Assembly: GCA_947650285.1 (NCBI GenBank)
Contig: CANTFL010001198.1
Span: 372,001-436,000 of the forward strand
DNA from: Hyaloperonospora brassicae
Lineage: Eukaryota > Oomycota > Peronosporomycetes > Peronosporales > Peronosporaceae
DNA: 64,000 bases
Reading direction: 5' to 3'
Numbering within the stretch: position 1 is the first letter of the stretch; each line of letters begins with the position of its first letter. Below are positions 52,430 through 64,000 of this stretch, one piece after another. The notes beneath the pieces were generated by a model. That model searched no databases and was not told the origin of the DNA. It saw only the letters and a list, made by a program, of their open reading frames with translations. A program made the position numbers and the translations under genes.

Positions 52430-54338
52430 CGTACCTGGATCTTCTGGTGACTCGGTTATTTACCGTGAGTCCTTGAGCGAAGAAGTCAAGATCAATACTG
52501 AACCTGGGATAGAAGCGCCAGTGAAGGAAGGATCGCTGCAGACGCGTGTAGAAGAAGGATCTCCAGATTGTCAAAGCTTTGGGAGGGGCTTTGACGACAA
52601 GAAAATAAAAAAGGAAGATTGGCTGCACGATCTGGAAGAAAACCCAACCCTCTCTTGAGGTCGCTTCGGGGGCCACATCAGATCGCGCTGCGAAGCTGGG
52701 TCTGCAAGATGAAAGTCCTAGGGAAATCCCCTAACGTTTTGTATATATATATCGGAGGAACCATAAGACATGGTAAAGAAAGAAGCCAGGAGTTCGGACG
52801 ACTTGTAAGACGCCGGCCATGATGAAACAAGATCAAAACAATTACCAGAATACGCAAGCCGGATGCAAGGTCAAGACGGATAAGAAGAATTAAGACCGAA
52901 AGTCAGTGGATCGCAAAGTAAGGTTTGAAGATTGGCGATTCGACGAAATCAGCCGGGAATACTACTTGATGGAGCCGAAGAAGCTGTTGTCGAGCAACCC
53001 TGTGCTGAAGACGATCAAGCCAAAGCTGACCAGATCGCTACACGGACCAATATCTGCACCTAAACCAACTCTCAACTTTTTGGAGGCGCTCCTGCGTCTA
53101 ATCAACCTACTAATGAATGCGGGGTTTACTGCCGGAACGTTCAATGCGCAAACGCTACTTGAGTGCAGCCACGATCCAGTGATCGCTGCCGGACAGATGT
53201 TGTTTGAAACGTTGAGTCCGCTCATAGGCATACGTAACCCTGGAGACAACCTGACCCCGCCGATCGGCACCACGGATCGACAGATTACGCCGTCAGTCAC
53301 GATGGATCTAATTCTCACACCGATCAACGACTCTCCCAAGAATGAGCACACGGGATCGTCCCGTTACGCTTCAACGGGGTCAAGAGACGACTCGAAATAT
53401 TCAATCGAGATCCAACGGATGTGTATAGGACCAAGGGCCGCGGATCTTTTGCGGAAGAAATTTGAGCGGAATGAGGCAGAGGCGCAGGAAGGAAAGCCAC
53501 AGGCGACGCTGTTCATGAACATGGTGGAATCAGATCAGGTGAATTCCTATTTTCGAGCGGCTATGAAGAAATATGAGCTAGAAGAAGCCCGTATGAACGG
53601 CGGACGATCGGCTGTTCACCCACCTGAATCGGAGATTAATCTGCCGGATGTGGACATGGAGTTGGTTGGATCGCGTCGTAGTAGGTCGCACGACCACGAT
53701 CGTGCGCGCCGTGACCAAGGTAATAAGAGATTACCACAGGTGTCAACGGCGGGTCATCGGATGGTAGTGGGTTCTCTTACCAAAGGATTCGGATGTCTGC
53801 CATGGCCGGACTGAAAGAGTTTGCCGGGCGATAAAAGAATGAAGAACAGGCCAGAAACTGGATCAGTAAGGTGAAGTCAGCGTTCCTACGCGATCGAGTG
53901 CCTGACGCAGATAAGTGTCTGGTGTTCAGAGATCTTCTTACGGGACCGGCGCGTGACTGGTACAACCGGCTCAGTCGCTCGACGAGGACTCCGTGGAAGG
54001 CACGCCTGGAAGGCTCCATGGCTAAATATGGAGGGAAGGGTGGCATCTATGTTGGGAGGCTCGATTACCAAGCCCGTAAACGATCGAACGAGATTCCATT
54101 GGACTACTTGTACCATCTGAATGTGGCTGCGATCCGGGCGAAATTCCTGATACGAGATGGATCGCCCGCCACTAGCAAGGAACATGTGAATCATTACATT
54201 GGTACCCTGGACGATCGCGATCTGGCTAGAATGCTAACGATGTTTCGCCTTGTAGATGCAGATGATCTGGAAGAAATGCTGCAAGAATGTGAGAGCATGA
54301 AAGTTCGAGAAGCTCACGCCTCTATGGGGTCGAGTTAA
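52430..54338 (+). pseudogene. Gypsy copy 2 gag region
   Basis: The leader (YLDLLVTRLFTVSP; KKEDWLHDLEENPTLS) leads to a long frame at 52906-53814. Then, after a stop at 53832 and a frame change, the capsid core follows at 53871-54338: VKSAFLRDRVPDADKCLVFR, LLTGPARDWYNRLSRSTRTP, PLDYLYHLNVAAIRAKF, HVNHYIGTLDDRDLARML. This is the usual gag of the Phytophthora gypsy families. It is broken by at least one stop and one frameshift. Confidence 0.8.
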
Positions 54339-56280
54339 TTTCGACAGCTTCTTACGCCACCGGCGGCCCAAATGCCAGCGAGACCGGCTCGGGCTGTGAG
54401 AACAATCCACGTCGAAATTGAGAGCAGTGGACCAGACGTTGACTCCGGCGGTTCGAATACTGACTCGCACCGACGATATGTTTACATGACTGCAGCTGCG
54501 GTTCGCGCTCAGAAGCCAGGAGACCCAATCGTCCACAACGAGAGATCCGATCAAAAGAGGCACTACGATCGTGGGAAGCCTCAAACAGTTTGTACACACT
54601 GTTTTGGTCGAAGAAGCATGACGATCGCGGATGTTGAAATGGACTGACGTATCAGAAGTTCGGAGGTAAAGGTCATCCTGCGTACAAGTGCTACTACGTG
54701 TGTTCCGTATGCAAGAACATCCACGACAAAGGAAAGAGCCCGATGGAACAGTTATATAACATGATCCGACAATGGTATGTTCCTACCAAGCATGCACGGA
54801 TGTTGCCGGATCACGCCGAGAAGATGCTAAATCAGGACGCTCGCCAGGTTGGAATCTAGTACGAGCTGAGCGTTCTAGGCTCTGCGTACATGCATTTATG
54901 GAGAGGAAGTTGGTCGACGGAAGCGATGACAAGCAGGATGATCGACATAATACATGTGATTCTTCAAATTGTCTGCGTTTTAGTTCGAGTCTTAGAGGAC
55001 ATGATGAGTACGCCCGATCGCCCACCAAGATGGAACTTATCTTAGCGCCAGGCGAGTCAAGGGGATATTGGAAATACCATACACCAGGGAAATAGTTCAA
55101 GCAAGCTAAAGTGGTTGGGAAGATTAACAACGAAAATTCCACAATGCTACTTGACTCAGATGCTGAGATCTCGATCGTGGACACTGCCTTTTCTCGTAAG
55201 GTAGGATGTGTCATTGACGAGAATTAGAAACAAAAGTGTGTGGGTACAGGCAAAAACACGTACATGACCGAAGGACGTACCAAGATCAAGATCACCATAA
55301 ACGGATCGCTGGTATACGATTTTGATGGTTGGGTGGGTGATCAGGTCGGTCAAGAAGCGATCTCGGGTATGGGTTTCATGGTAATCGCAGGTATACGTCT
55401 GGATTGAGCTGATGGGACACTGGTATTGCTGGATGGAGTCAGCATTCATCTAGCAGGACGCAGACCTCTATACGGATCGTCCATACAGCCTATCGTGATC
55501 CCGAAATAGCATGTAGTTTTACCGGTTGGTCGATCGACAGAGATAAGGATCGACAATACCCAGTTCAACGCCAAGCTTTGGGTGAGACGCGACCCAAAGT
55601 GGGTACCCGCCGTGACCACCGGGATCGATCGGATTAAGTACGTACACAAATATCAGCCACACGGAAGTTACCCTCGATTGCGGACCGTCTTTAGACTGGA
55701 GTATGACTTCCGATATGGTGCCTCGATACCCAGGCTACGTCTCGGTTGGATCACGACGGCACAACGAAAGGCAGACCCTAGAATTTGATGCAACGACAGA
55801 AAAAGAGGAAGAACTGCCACCCGAATACGCTGGTCCGCTTGTGAATCACCCACCTTACCCTACGCCGACGAAGATTCTAAGCTGACCGAAAGATAATAAT
55901 GGAGCAACGGACAGTCCGATCCGAGGCGCGAAAGTTGTTCCACATGTGTAGCCACTACCACGTGTCGCTAACACGATCGAGGAGACGGACGGAGGCGATC
56001 GAGTACCCGAGGGGCCAATGGAAGACGTTGAAACGACTAAGGATAGGGATACCGATCGATCGCATGACGGATCGAGTGAAGTTATCGACGATATCCATGC
56101 GGATCATCAATCAAGAAGCGTACTGCCTGTGATTAATGCGATTCACGAACGAACGACGACCGACGTGGCAGGCGATCAGTCGAAGAAAGAGGCTGAATCT
56201 TCACCAGATGTAAAGATTGACGAAGAGCCATGTACGAAGGTTGATCACATCGCGGGAAAGCCGGACGTCTCTACCTATTG
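54339..56280 (+). pseudogene. Gypsy copy 2 zinc-finger spacer and protease region
   Basis: Cys/His-rich spacer (VCTHCFGRRSM; GKGHPAYKCYYVCSVCKNIH) at 54590-54730, then a retropepsin-like segment at about 55110-55640 (STMLLDSDAEISIVDTAFSR, PVGRSTEIRIDNTQFNAKLW). The canonical DTGA is altered to DSDA. Several stops interrupt it. 55650-56280 is an acidic, disordered spacer with no recognised domain. Confidence 0.65.
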
Positions 56281-57957
56281 TTAAGAAATTGGAGAACTGT
56301 ACGCCGAAGACGTGGATCAACACATGGCGATCTTACCTGATATTGTTACGCCTACTGTCGAAGTCACGATTGACGATATTCAGGTAGGCGATCCAGACTT
56401 ACCACTGAATGATGACCAAGAACGATTGAGACAATTGATCTGGAGAAACGAGAACCTTCTGATTGGTAAAGGGAACGTACTTCCTCCAGCCGCACGGGGA
56501 ACGATATGCGATATTGACGTGGGAGGAGCAAGCTCGATCGCACAGAGAATATGGCCAGTAGCGCCAAGTTATGTGAAAATCTAGCGGCTCTTATCTAAGG
56601 ACTACTATCAGCCAATATTATTCGACTTTCCACATCACCATGGGCTTCTCCTATCGTCGTGATTATCAAGAAGAATGGCGAGGACATTCGACTGTGTATC
56701 GACTATCGACGAGTAAATCAGCTAACAAGGCTGATGGTATATCCAATGCCATTAATTAGTGAACATTTACAAGATATGGACAAAGCGATGTGGTATTGTC
56801 CACTGGATATGGCAGGAGGGTTTTGTGTGGTTGAGATGGCAGAGAGAGCGGGAAGTATCTCCGCATTCATTACACCGTCAGGCTTGTTTGAATGGCTACG
56901 GATGCCGTTTGGGTAAAACAATTGCTCCGCAGATTTACCAACGCCTGATCGACAATGCATTGCATGGCTATTTGAAGATCGATTCCGATCCATATGCCTC
57001 CTCTATGGAGTCTTTTCAAACGGATCTACGTGTTCACAGAAAACGAACCGGAAACCAGTTAGACACCTTCTGCGTAGGTCGAAGATCGTACATCGATGAC
57101 AAATGGATTCCAGCTAAATCGTGGACTGCTTTATATGAAAGAGTTGAGGGATTGCTACGTGTATGCGGCAAGTGAAATTTATCGATCAGCCTGAGCAAAC
57201 GCATTTGTAGACGGCGCAAGCTGGATGTCTCGGTCATCAAGTATAGCTCGCCGGATTGGAAGCCCACCGGAAGGACCTCGGATCGCTGGTCAATATTCCG
57301 TTTCCTCGAACGCTTCGCTTGATGAAGTCGTTTCTGGGTAGTTTGAATTACTATAGCCGATTTATTGAAGGCTTTCTAATATATGCATCAATGTTATACG
57401 AACTACGCTAAGCATATTTCCACGAGATCCGCCTCATGGAGAAAATGGAGTCGCCTATACCGAATGAAAAGAGGGTTGACGATCGGAAGAGTCGAGGGAT
57501 AGCGGAACAGATCGTGTCGACGTTACAGGGGGAGATCCAACACCTGACTACCAGAAAGGTCATGGTGATAGCGATCCAGACCGTATCGGTGTCACAGGGG
57601 GCGATCCAGATTTTCTCTGTGTTACAGAGGGCGACCTAAACCCAACAGACAGAAGTAGATGGGAGAAAGCGATGATTTCGCTCACCACGTATAACAATAA
57701 GATCGCGAAAACTCCGATCCTTAAACACTTCGATCCGGATCTTCCTCCATTGATCGTGGTCTATACTGGTAAATGGGCGGTATCTGCAGCTTTGCTACAA
57801 GAACACGATGGAGAATACTGTCCTGTAACGTTTACGAGCCGAACGCTAAAACCCAACGATATTAAATATGGAAGGATGGATAAAGAGGGTTTGCCTCTGT
57901 TGCGCACCCTGGATATCGGCTACACTATGTTGGTTTCACGTGAAATAAAGGTGCTCA
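56281..57957 (+). pseudogene. Gypsy copy 2 reverse transcriptase and RT-linked RNase H
   Basis: RT blocks in order but in shifting frames: SPWASPIVVIIKKNGEDIRL, CIDYRRVNQLT, MPLISEHLQDMDKA, GLFEWLRMPFG at 56910, YIDD at about 57093-57104, LGHQV-type and LPFPRTLRLMKSFLGSLNYY at about 57290-57350. RNase H follows at 57700-57957 (LIVVYTGKWAVSAALLQEHD; VTFTSRTLKPNDIKYG). The reading is cut by several stops and shifts, and finally by the solo LTR. Confidence 0.75.
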
Positions 57958-58957
57958 CGCGTGTGGAGAAGTGCGAAGGAAGAATGACGGAAGTGTGGAT
58001 CGCGCGATCCGCCTTAAATGCGAAAATCAATTTAATTGGTGGAGCGCTTACGGATATTGGCCCGTTAGCACGGATGATGGTGTCACACACCTGAGCGACA
58101 GGAAATGACTGTGGAAATTATGCAGAGAGACCCACCTAACGGTCAACAAGGAGTATAGTCAAGTATAGATAATTGACCGATCGCGATCTGCGATCGAAGT
58201 TTTGGATCACCAAGGTACTCCCCGCGATCCGATACTCTGCGATCCGGTACTGTGCGATCCGGTATGGGGCGATCCACTACGGAGTATCTGCTGTGAATTA
58301 CAAGAGGTAAGTGATGAATGGCATAGACAGGCGGTGCACAACAATTGACCTAGCGAACAGATTCGCATCGTCATAGGTTTCGGATTTGGTTGGTTGACAT
58401 TAAACAGAATTGAATTTGCAATAAAAAACACGCGTCGAATTCTCCCTGGCAGAAACTTTGGCCTCCCGTTGAACAGAGAGCGACCCACGTCTCTGCAATC
58501 TTCGCCCTCGGATTGTTTGGCCAGGCGGAAAATCAGTTCTCCCCCCTCCCCCCAACTGCGATCGCACGCAGGGAACCTAACGGTTCAGATTCAAGATCGC
58601 GAGACGGCTCAAGTGGTCAGAAGGCTCGCGGATCAAGAATCACCCTTGGACAAAGGCGACTCTGGTAGAGCGCCCGAGTATACACGCGATCGAGTGAAGA
58701 ATTTCCACTCGATGCGCACCTACATTTGACCGGGTAAAGCATTTCCACCCGATCAACCCTTATCCCTAAGACGGTCAAGTTCAGCTTCAGCTCGAGTCCG
58801 CCGAGGAGAGCGCAACCCGCTCCACCGACGGGTACACAAGAGGAGCAAGAAGACACAGAGAACGGAATCGGTTTATTATCTCCGTTAGTCGGTCGTCCGG
58901 GCGCCAGTGGAGAGTCGGGATCATAAGAAATTTGAGATCACCACTTCACCACACGCG
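57958..58957 (+). mobile_element. Solo LTR (same family) inserted in gypsy copy 2 pol
   Basis: 57962-58953 (992 bp) begins TGTGG and ends CCACA, an exact inverted tip. It is flanked by a 4-bp duplication CGCG (57958-57961, 58954-58957). The pol reading before (KVLT) resumes immediately after (HSTLAWLVKSSGLNERLG) once the insert and one CGCG are discounted. It is closely similar to 51027-52421, so the family has inserted into its own copy. Confidence 0.85.
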
Positions 58958-61060
58958 CCATTCGACGTTGGCCTGGTTGGTGAAATCTTCGGGCCTTAAT
59001 GAGAGACTAGGGAGATGGGCGGCGTTGATATCGAACTGAACGCTAGAGATCAAGAAGTTTGAAAATTGAGAAGATGAAATCCTGGGTACACTCTCTGCCA
59101 GCATAACCCCGCGCGACGAGGTTGATGAGATGTCGATCGCGATCACCCCTCAGAAACAGCCGAAACATACTATAAGTATGACACCACCAACGGTGGAGGA
59201 GGGCGAAAGTCTTTGGGTTGTCCGTTTGGATAGATCGGCCCGAACCGAACGAAAAGGCGGGGCGTATAGTGCAATAGTATGGAAGCTCCCAGAATGGAAC
59301 ATAGTGACTGCTGCAGCCGAATGTGCGACAGACTTGACAGTGAATGAGGCCGAGTATCGTGGTCTGTTACTAGGTTTCGATCTCCCGGACGATCAAACGC
59401 GGGGTGTATCATCATTTGTGGCGATTCTAACTTAGCTCTCAGGCAGATGCGCGGAGAAATCGATTGCAAATCGCCCGGATTGCAGTTGTTACGCCATAAG
59501 GAAATGAAGAAACTCCGATTGTGGTCGATCCACGAATTCCTACATATGAAGAGAGAATGGAATCAAAGTGCCAATCGACTGGCAAGCAAGGCTATGCAAC
59601 AAGAGAAGGACTTGATCGCTTTATCCGATCAAGATCGTCAGGATTTATATTCGTTGAACCGGTTGGACGAGTTGTTGACGCCCAAAAGTGTCGATAAAGT
59701 CGTGGAAATAGCTGCCGTCACTAGTTTAGCCGTAAAGAGACGGCGATCGCCTGAAGTACTGAAAGAGGAGTCAGTTCGGCAGGTCAGAATCGAGAGAATT
59801 AAACAGGCGCAGGTAGAGGAGAAGTTGATTGTCAACTTGAAGGACTTCCTAAACGGGGACATAACGAAGCTGGGTGTCGAAGAAGCGAAACTATGTGCTC
59901 GGATCGCGTCCGAATATAAAGGAGACGATATCGGGATATTTTTTTCTGTCCTCGATCAACGGAAGACCCTGACAGTCGGGTGAAGTCGGTTCGTTTGGTG
60001 ATACCAGAACTACTGGAGCAAGATTTCCTACACCACTACCACACCATTCTGAAGGGTGGCTACCAAGAGAAATGTCGGACGTACCAACGGATCCGGTCAA
60101 GATTTCACTAGAGAGGACTCTATTGGAGCGTCCAGCATTGCGTGGGAGAATGTGTTGATTGCAAGACGGGAAAAGGAAGACCTGTTCTTCGCGGAGAATC
60201 TACGGGGAATGTCCAAGCCACTTACCCGTTTTAAAAAATCGCGATGGATCACATTCCGTCGCTGCCACGATCCTTGAAAGGAAACACCGAGCTATTTTTG
60301 TGGGTGGATCTGTAGTCAGGGTATGTGATCGCCAAGGCGAGTTTCCTGGAGACCTGCACACCGGATCACTGAGAGTTACGAGGAGCGTGTGTTTCGAAGG
60401 TTGGGGCCAGTGAAGCGGTCCACCACGATCGAGAGCCAGGGTTCATGTCCGATTTTTTTCGAGCGTTCAATCGAATCGTGGGGCAGAGACAACGTGCAAT
60501 AATGGCGTACCAACCTCACGTAAACGGGACAGCAGAAAGAATGGTGCAAACCCTGACGAGAGCTTCAAAAATGTACGTCACGGACACGAATCAGAAGGAT
60601 AGGGACTAATACACCAAGAGGTTGACCTTTTTCATCAATACGACAAGGATCGTTTGCGAGGAGATACGTCATTATACTTGATCCACGGTTGGGACCCACG
60701 ATCGACGTTGAAAGCGATTTTGCCCTTGGGCAGATCGAAACGACGGGATCGAGAACCCTGAATATAGCGATATCACATACAGCGTCAGTTCCAACGAGCG
60801 AGAGAAGTCGTTAACGATCGTATACGGATCGCGATCCAGGATCGGGCCGGTCGACACAGTACTGAGGAAGGATCACATGAGATCGAGGTTGGATCGCTAG
60901 TATGGTTTTTTGTATCGGGTGAAAGAAGGATACGCTCGAAAGCTGGCACGCATGTGGCACGGACCATTACGGGTAAGGAAACTCTGCGGAAGGCACGCGG
61001 TGCGGTTGGAAGGTTCGGGTATCCCCTATCGACTGTTCCTACTGGTACACATTCAAGCTT
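58958..61060 (+). pseudogene. Gypsy copy 2 second RNase H and integrase
   Basis: After the solo LTR, HSTLAWLVKSS... leads to a second RNase H fold at about 59200-59400 (SLWVVRLDRSARTERKGGAY; TVNEAEYRGLLLG), which continues at 59440-59600. The integrase follows: HHCC-type finger at about 60030-60180 (HHYHTILKGGY; CVDCKTGK) and core acids in AMDHIPSL (60243), FMSDFFRAFNRIV (60450) and NGTAERMVQTL (60525). Stops and frame changes are scattered. Confidence 0.72.
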
Positions 61061-61099
61061 AAGCGAGTAAAAATCTTTCCGGATCGGCCGAGAAACCAG

Positions 61100-61408
61100 A
61101 TGAATGTTGAGGAGACGGATCGGCTAGAATTTGACGAAGCCATGTTGCCGGAAGATAGCTGGAAACGCACATTAGATGAAGATAAATTTGAAGTCGAGAA
61201 GATAATGGATGTGCGATCCGGCAGACGGACCCGTTTTGGCAGAGTTCAACGCCAGTATCTGGTGCAATGGAAGAAAACGAGCGATCCGACATGGGTAGAT
61301 GAGGAAGACTTGAACTGTGGATCCTTGCTGCAAGAGTTCGATCGCGATCGGGTAAGAAATAATCGTTTCGAAGTGATGCAATCGCACGAAACAGCGGTGG
61401 ATGAATAG
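61100..61408 (+). pseudogene. Gypsy copy 2 C-terminal chromodomain
   Basis: A clean 102-codon frame contains EVEKIMDVRSGRRTRFGRVQ and YLVQWKKTSDPTWVDEEDL, the chromodomain signature (aromatic positions Y, W and W-V-x-E/D-D-L). In chromoviruses this domain directs integration to heterochromatin. It is the C-terminal part of the integrase protein rather than a host gene. A purine-rich stretch follows at 61443-61466 (ttaagagggagtactgggagataa), a possible polypurine tract. Confidence 0.82.
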
Positions 61409-62296
61409 CCGAGGTGTTGAATCGAAATTGGCCTGCAATAAGGTTTAAGAGGGAGTACTGGGAGATAAGTGATGTGTGGCGTTTAGGGTATTGAATCCCG
61501 ATCGCAGTGAGTGTATATGACAAAAAATCAAATGAAATGAATTTATGCGACGATCGACGAAGACAATAACGATGGTGATGTATTGAAAGATTAAATGAAG
61601 AGATTGCCGAAATCGCCATGGACTACTTTGGAATAAACTTACCGTCCAGACGAACGATCGACGACCCTGGATGATCCGCAATGCAGAATCGAAACTGGTT
61701 GCGCCAGGATTCAGCAGAATCCAAGCGGGCCAACGCGGAGATCAGGCTAAGAACAGTCTTCTGCGGATCGGCGAGTCACGGATACCAAAGACGTATCTTG
61801 GCCGGCAACGGAACATGCATGAAGAAGGGATCCAGCAACAAGTCCAGATCGCAGTGTCCGCCGATCGCCCCCTTAATGATGAAACGCAACAAAGTGTTCC
61901 AACGTGGTCCGGATCGCAATCATCGCTATTTGCGCTGCTGGTAAAGCTTAGATAGCTCCGGATCGAGATCACGCTACTCGATCGGTAGATATATGGTGTG
62001 GGTAGCTTCCCCACAGATCCTGTCGATGCTGGGTCTCGAAGTCGCGATACACGAACACCAACTCTAATAACCAGCCAGTTGCGTGGAATGAGACCGGGGT
62101 GGATTGGCTCGGATAGTGGTCCTAAGGATCTTGCTGGTATATTGTCAACACTTAGGCTGAGGTGGCCAGCCGTGAACTCGACTCTGTTTCAGGCGGAGCA
62201 GCGTTGGATGGGGAACGGTGGGTGATGGAAAGAGGTAATTTTGTTGCCGCGTAAGAAGCTGAAATAAGGTATCCACGTTCATCTCTACCTTGCAGG
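61409..62296. other. Spacer right of gypsy copy 2
   Basis: No LTR matching 51027-52421 could be found, and no coding domain. It contains a candidate polypurine tract at 61443-61466. The rest is unidentified repeat-like DNA rich in cgatcg steps. Confidence 0.4.
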
Positions 62297-63947
62297 TCAA
62301 GCTGACACGACAAACCGACCACGGATGCACGTGGTGGTCGGACCAGGGTAACCGATCGCGGTATCCGGGAAACCATTCAGCGCGGGGTACCGGGTGGGGG
62401 CCAAACGGTCGTATTCATTGAGTAGAAGAAAAACATTCTTGGCTTCCCGCACGTCACTGGTCATGCTGACCGATCCGTCGGAGTCGCTTGACGCTTCGCC
62501 AAACAGGTCCACCTTCGAGACTGGACGCTTTGCAGGTGTTGCGGATTCACTCGAAGGTTGGGGTAATCCAGACTTGGGTCTAAGAAAATCTACGGGAATC
62601 GGGGAAGATATCAATCCGGAAGAAGGCGGAGCTTTACTCGGCTATTCACGACGCTGCAACGAGAAGCGCGATCCAGACAAGGCGGCCAGAGTATCTTCTT
62701 CAGAAAAGTCGAACGGCTCTGGTCGAAGAGCGGCAGATCGCTGGCTGGGACCTTCTGATCCCGCTTACTTCCACTTTGGGAGACGGACCGTGTTCTACTC
62801 GCGGTGCCTTGAATCGATGGAGCCCGTGCAGATTCTGACGTCGTTTTGGACTCGTCAGAGCAAGTTGATCGGGCGCACTGACGCGGGGTGCTCTAGATCT
62901 GGAAGCGGATCGTTTTGTACTCGCGGTGTCTTGAGTCAAGGTAGTCCGGGCCGATCCTGACGTAGCTTTGGACTCGTCAGAGGTAATCTTGAAGGTCGCG
63001 CAGAGACGCCGGGTGCTCCATCCGATCCGGGGTTTTGGACATGTATCACTGGTCTAGTGAATCGCGGGGACTCATCGTCTAATTTAGCCGAAGGGAAATT
63101 CGCCTATTTCTATCCGGATCGCGTCATCTTTGCGGCGCAGAGACGCGTGGTTGGGTGATTGAGATCCGTGGACCTGGATCGCTTGCCGGTTGATGACGTA
63201 GCGGAAGCCGTGGAAGAGACATTTAAAGATGGTTAAAGCGATCCAGACGCCAATAAAGCCAGGTGAGTCTGGAGAACGCATCGATCGCGAATAGCCGAGG
63301 TACATATCTGTTTCCAGTCCGATGCTTGAATGAGTAGACGATCCACCTGGGCGTTCCGATCCGCGAGGGCCGATCGCAGCCGCTGCAACTCCGCATGTAC
63401 GCGCCCGTGGGCGCGAAGGAGATCTTGCTATGTCTTAGACAGATCTTACAACGCTATTCTGGACGTGTCAAGTTTCTTATCAACTCTGTCGAAGGTTTCT
63501 TGTATTTGGATACCTTGGCCGTGGCGACTTGGAGATCGTCCTACGAATTTTGTCCTGCAGCAGGTAGACGCGAAGATAACTCTCCCACTTGCTGTTGAGC
63601 GGGTAAACGGTATTTATGAAGGCGCCGATCTTCTGATCGTCACACGAATTCCGTTCCGCAGCAGCTAGACCCGAAGCCAACTCTTTCACTTGCTGTTGGG
63701 TGATGAACGATTCTCGAAGGCGCCGATCCTCTGATCGTCACACGAATTCTGTTCCGCAGCAGCTAGACCCGAAGCCAACCTTGTCCACTTGCTGTCGAGC
63801 GATGAACGATTCTCGAAGACGCCAATTCTCTGATCTTTTCGACTTCTGTTCGGCTTCTAAGAGGGCTGTCTTGAGTTCTCGGACCATGTGATCTTGACCC
63901 AAACGACGTGCTAACTCCGTCTGGATCCCGTGCAACCTCTCCATCAA
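62297..63947 (-). pseudogene. Gag-like remnants of a third gypsy copy, minus strand
   Basis: The minus-strand frame 63947-63738 (MERLHGIQTELARRLGQDHM, VRELKTALLEAEQKSKR) resembles the coiled-coil start of a class of Phytophthora gypsy gag proteins. Related fragments continue in other frames (63689-63480), and 62614-62297 has NVFLLLNEYDRLAPTRYPAL. Stops between them show decay. It probably extends past the right window edge. Confidence 0.4.
63480..63880. repeat. About 100-bp tandem repeat, roughly four degenerate copies
   Basis: gcagctagacccgaagccaa at 63661 recurs at 63759 (98 bp), and a related gcaggtagacgcgaagataa lies at 63560 (101 bp). Each unit continues with the motif cacttgctgttgagcg and ends before gatcgtcacacgaatt. 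On the minus strand the unit encodes part of the gag-like coiled coil. Confidence 0.7.
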
Positions 63948-64000
63948 ATCTTAACGATCGATCCAGAGGCCAAGATAACGCGCTTGGACATAGGTCGCCA

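Larger units (their letters stand above)
51027..61408 (+). mobile_element. Gypsy copy 2: chromodomain Ty3/gypsy element, decayed
   Basis: An LTR-like sequence at 51027-52421 is followed by gag, protease, RT, RNase H, a second RNase H, integrase and a C-terminal chromodomain, all on + and in the canonical order. The frame is broken many times (for example a stop at 53832-53834 in gag). A solo LTR of the same family interrupts pol at 57962-58953. No matching 3-prime LTR was found after 61408. Inactive. Confidence 0.8.

Noticed and set aside
54450..54475. tRNA-like ggttcgaatact string
   Set aside because: Resembles a T-loop but no acceptor, D or anticodon stems can be folded around it; it lies in gypsy sequence.
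61100..61408. Host chromodomain protein
   Set aside because: It lies directly after integrase in the same orientation and has the chromovirus position and length, so it belongs to the retroelement.

Overview
The window looks like nuclear DNA of a plant-associated oomycete (Peronosporales: Phytophthora or a downy mildew). The evidence is compact genes with short GT-AG introns (about 70-160 nt), a myosin ending in a FYVE finger, a family of annexin genes, and copia and gypsy retrotransposons of the type common in Phytophthora genomes. Exon structures were joined by hand using reading phase and family conservation; most boundaries give an unbroken frame.

From about 1.7 to 42.2 kb the DNA is gene-dense and fairly GC-rich. 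In order: a six-exon protein with FANCB/FAAP100-like architecture (+); a GRAM-VASt membrane protein of the Aster/Lam sterol-transfer type (-); an SR-rich nuclear protein (-) divergent from a SWAP-family splicing regulator (+); cytosolic aspartyl-tRNA synthetase (-) divergent from a bacterial-type RNase HII (+); a single-exon myosin with IQ motifs and FYVE finger (-); a glutamine-rich protein with an N-terminal CUE/UBA-like domain (-); cyclophilin H (-). An annexin locus follows: annexin A with a very long E/Q/R coiled-coil and PQ-rich tail, annexin B and annexin C, all on +, with a small secreted, probably GPI-anchored protein and the C53/CDK5RAP3 gene between A and B. A PH-domain protein kinase closes the gene-rich part.

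From about 42.2 kb to the end the window is AT-rich spacer and nested retrotransposons. A nearly intact Ty1/copia element lies on the minus strand (284-bp LTRs, 1347-codon ORF). A decayed gypsy copy (gag and protease) is cut off by a second, chromodomain-bearing gypsy whose pol is itself split by a solo LTR of its own family. Gag-like remnants on the minus strand run to the right edge. The window therefore spans a border between conserved genes and a transposon-rich block.

No tRNA, rRNA or CRISPR was recognised. Two genes contain apparent single-base frameshifts in low-complexity or homopolymer sequence (near 21460 and 28300), which may be assembly errors.
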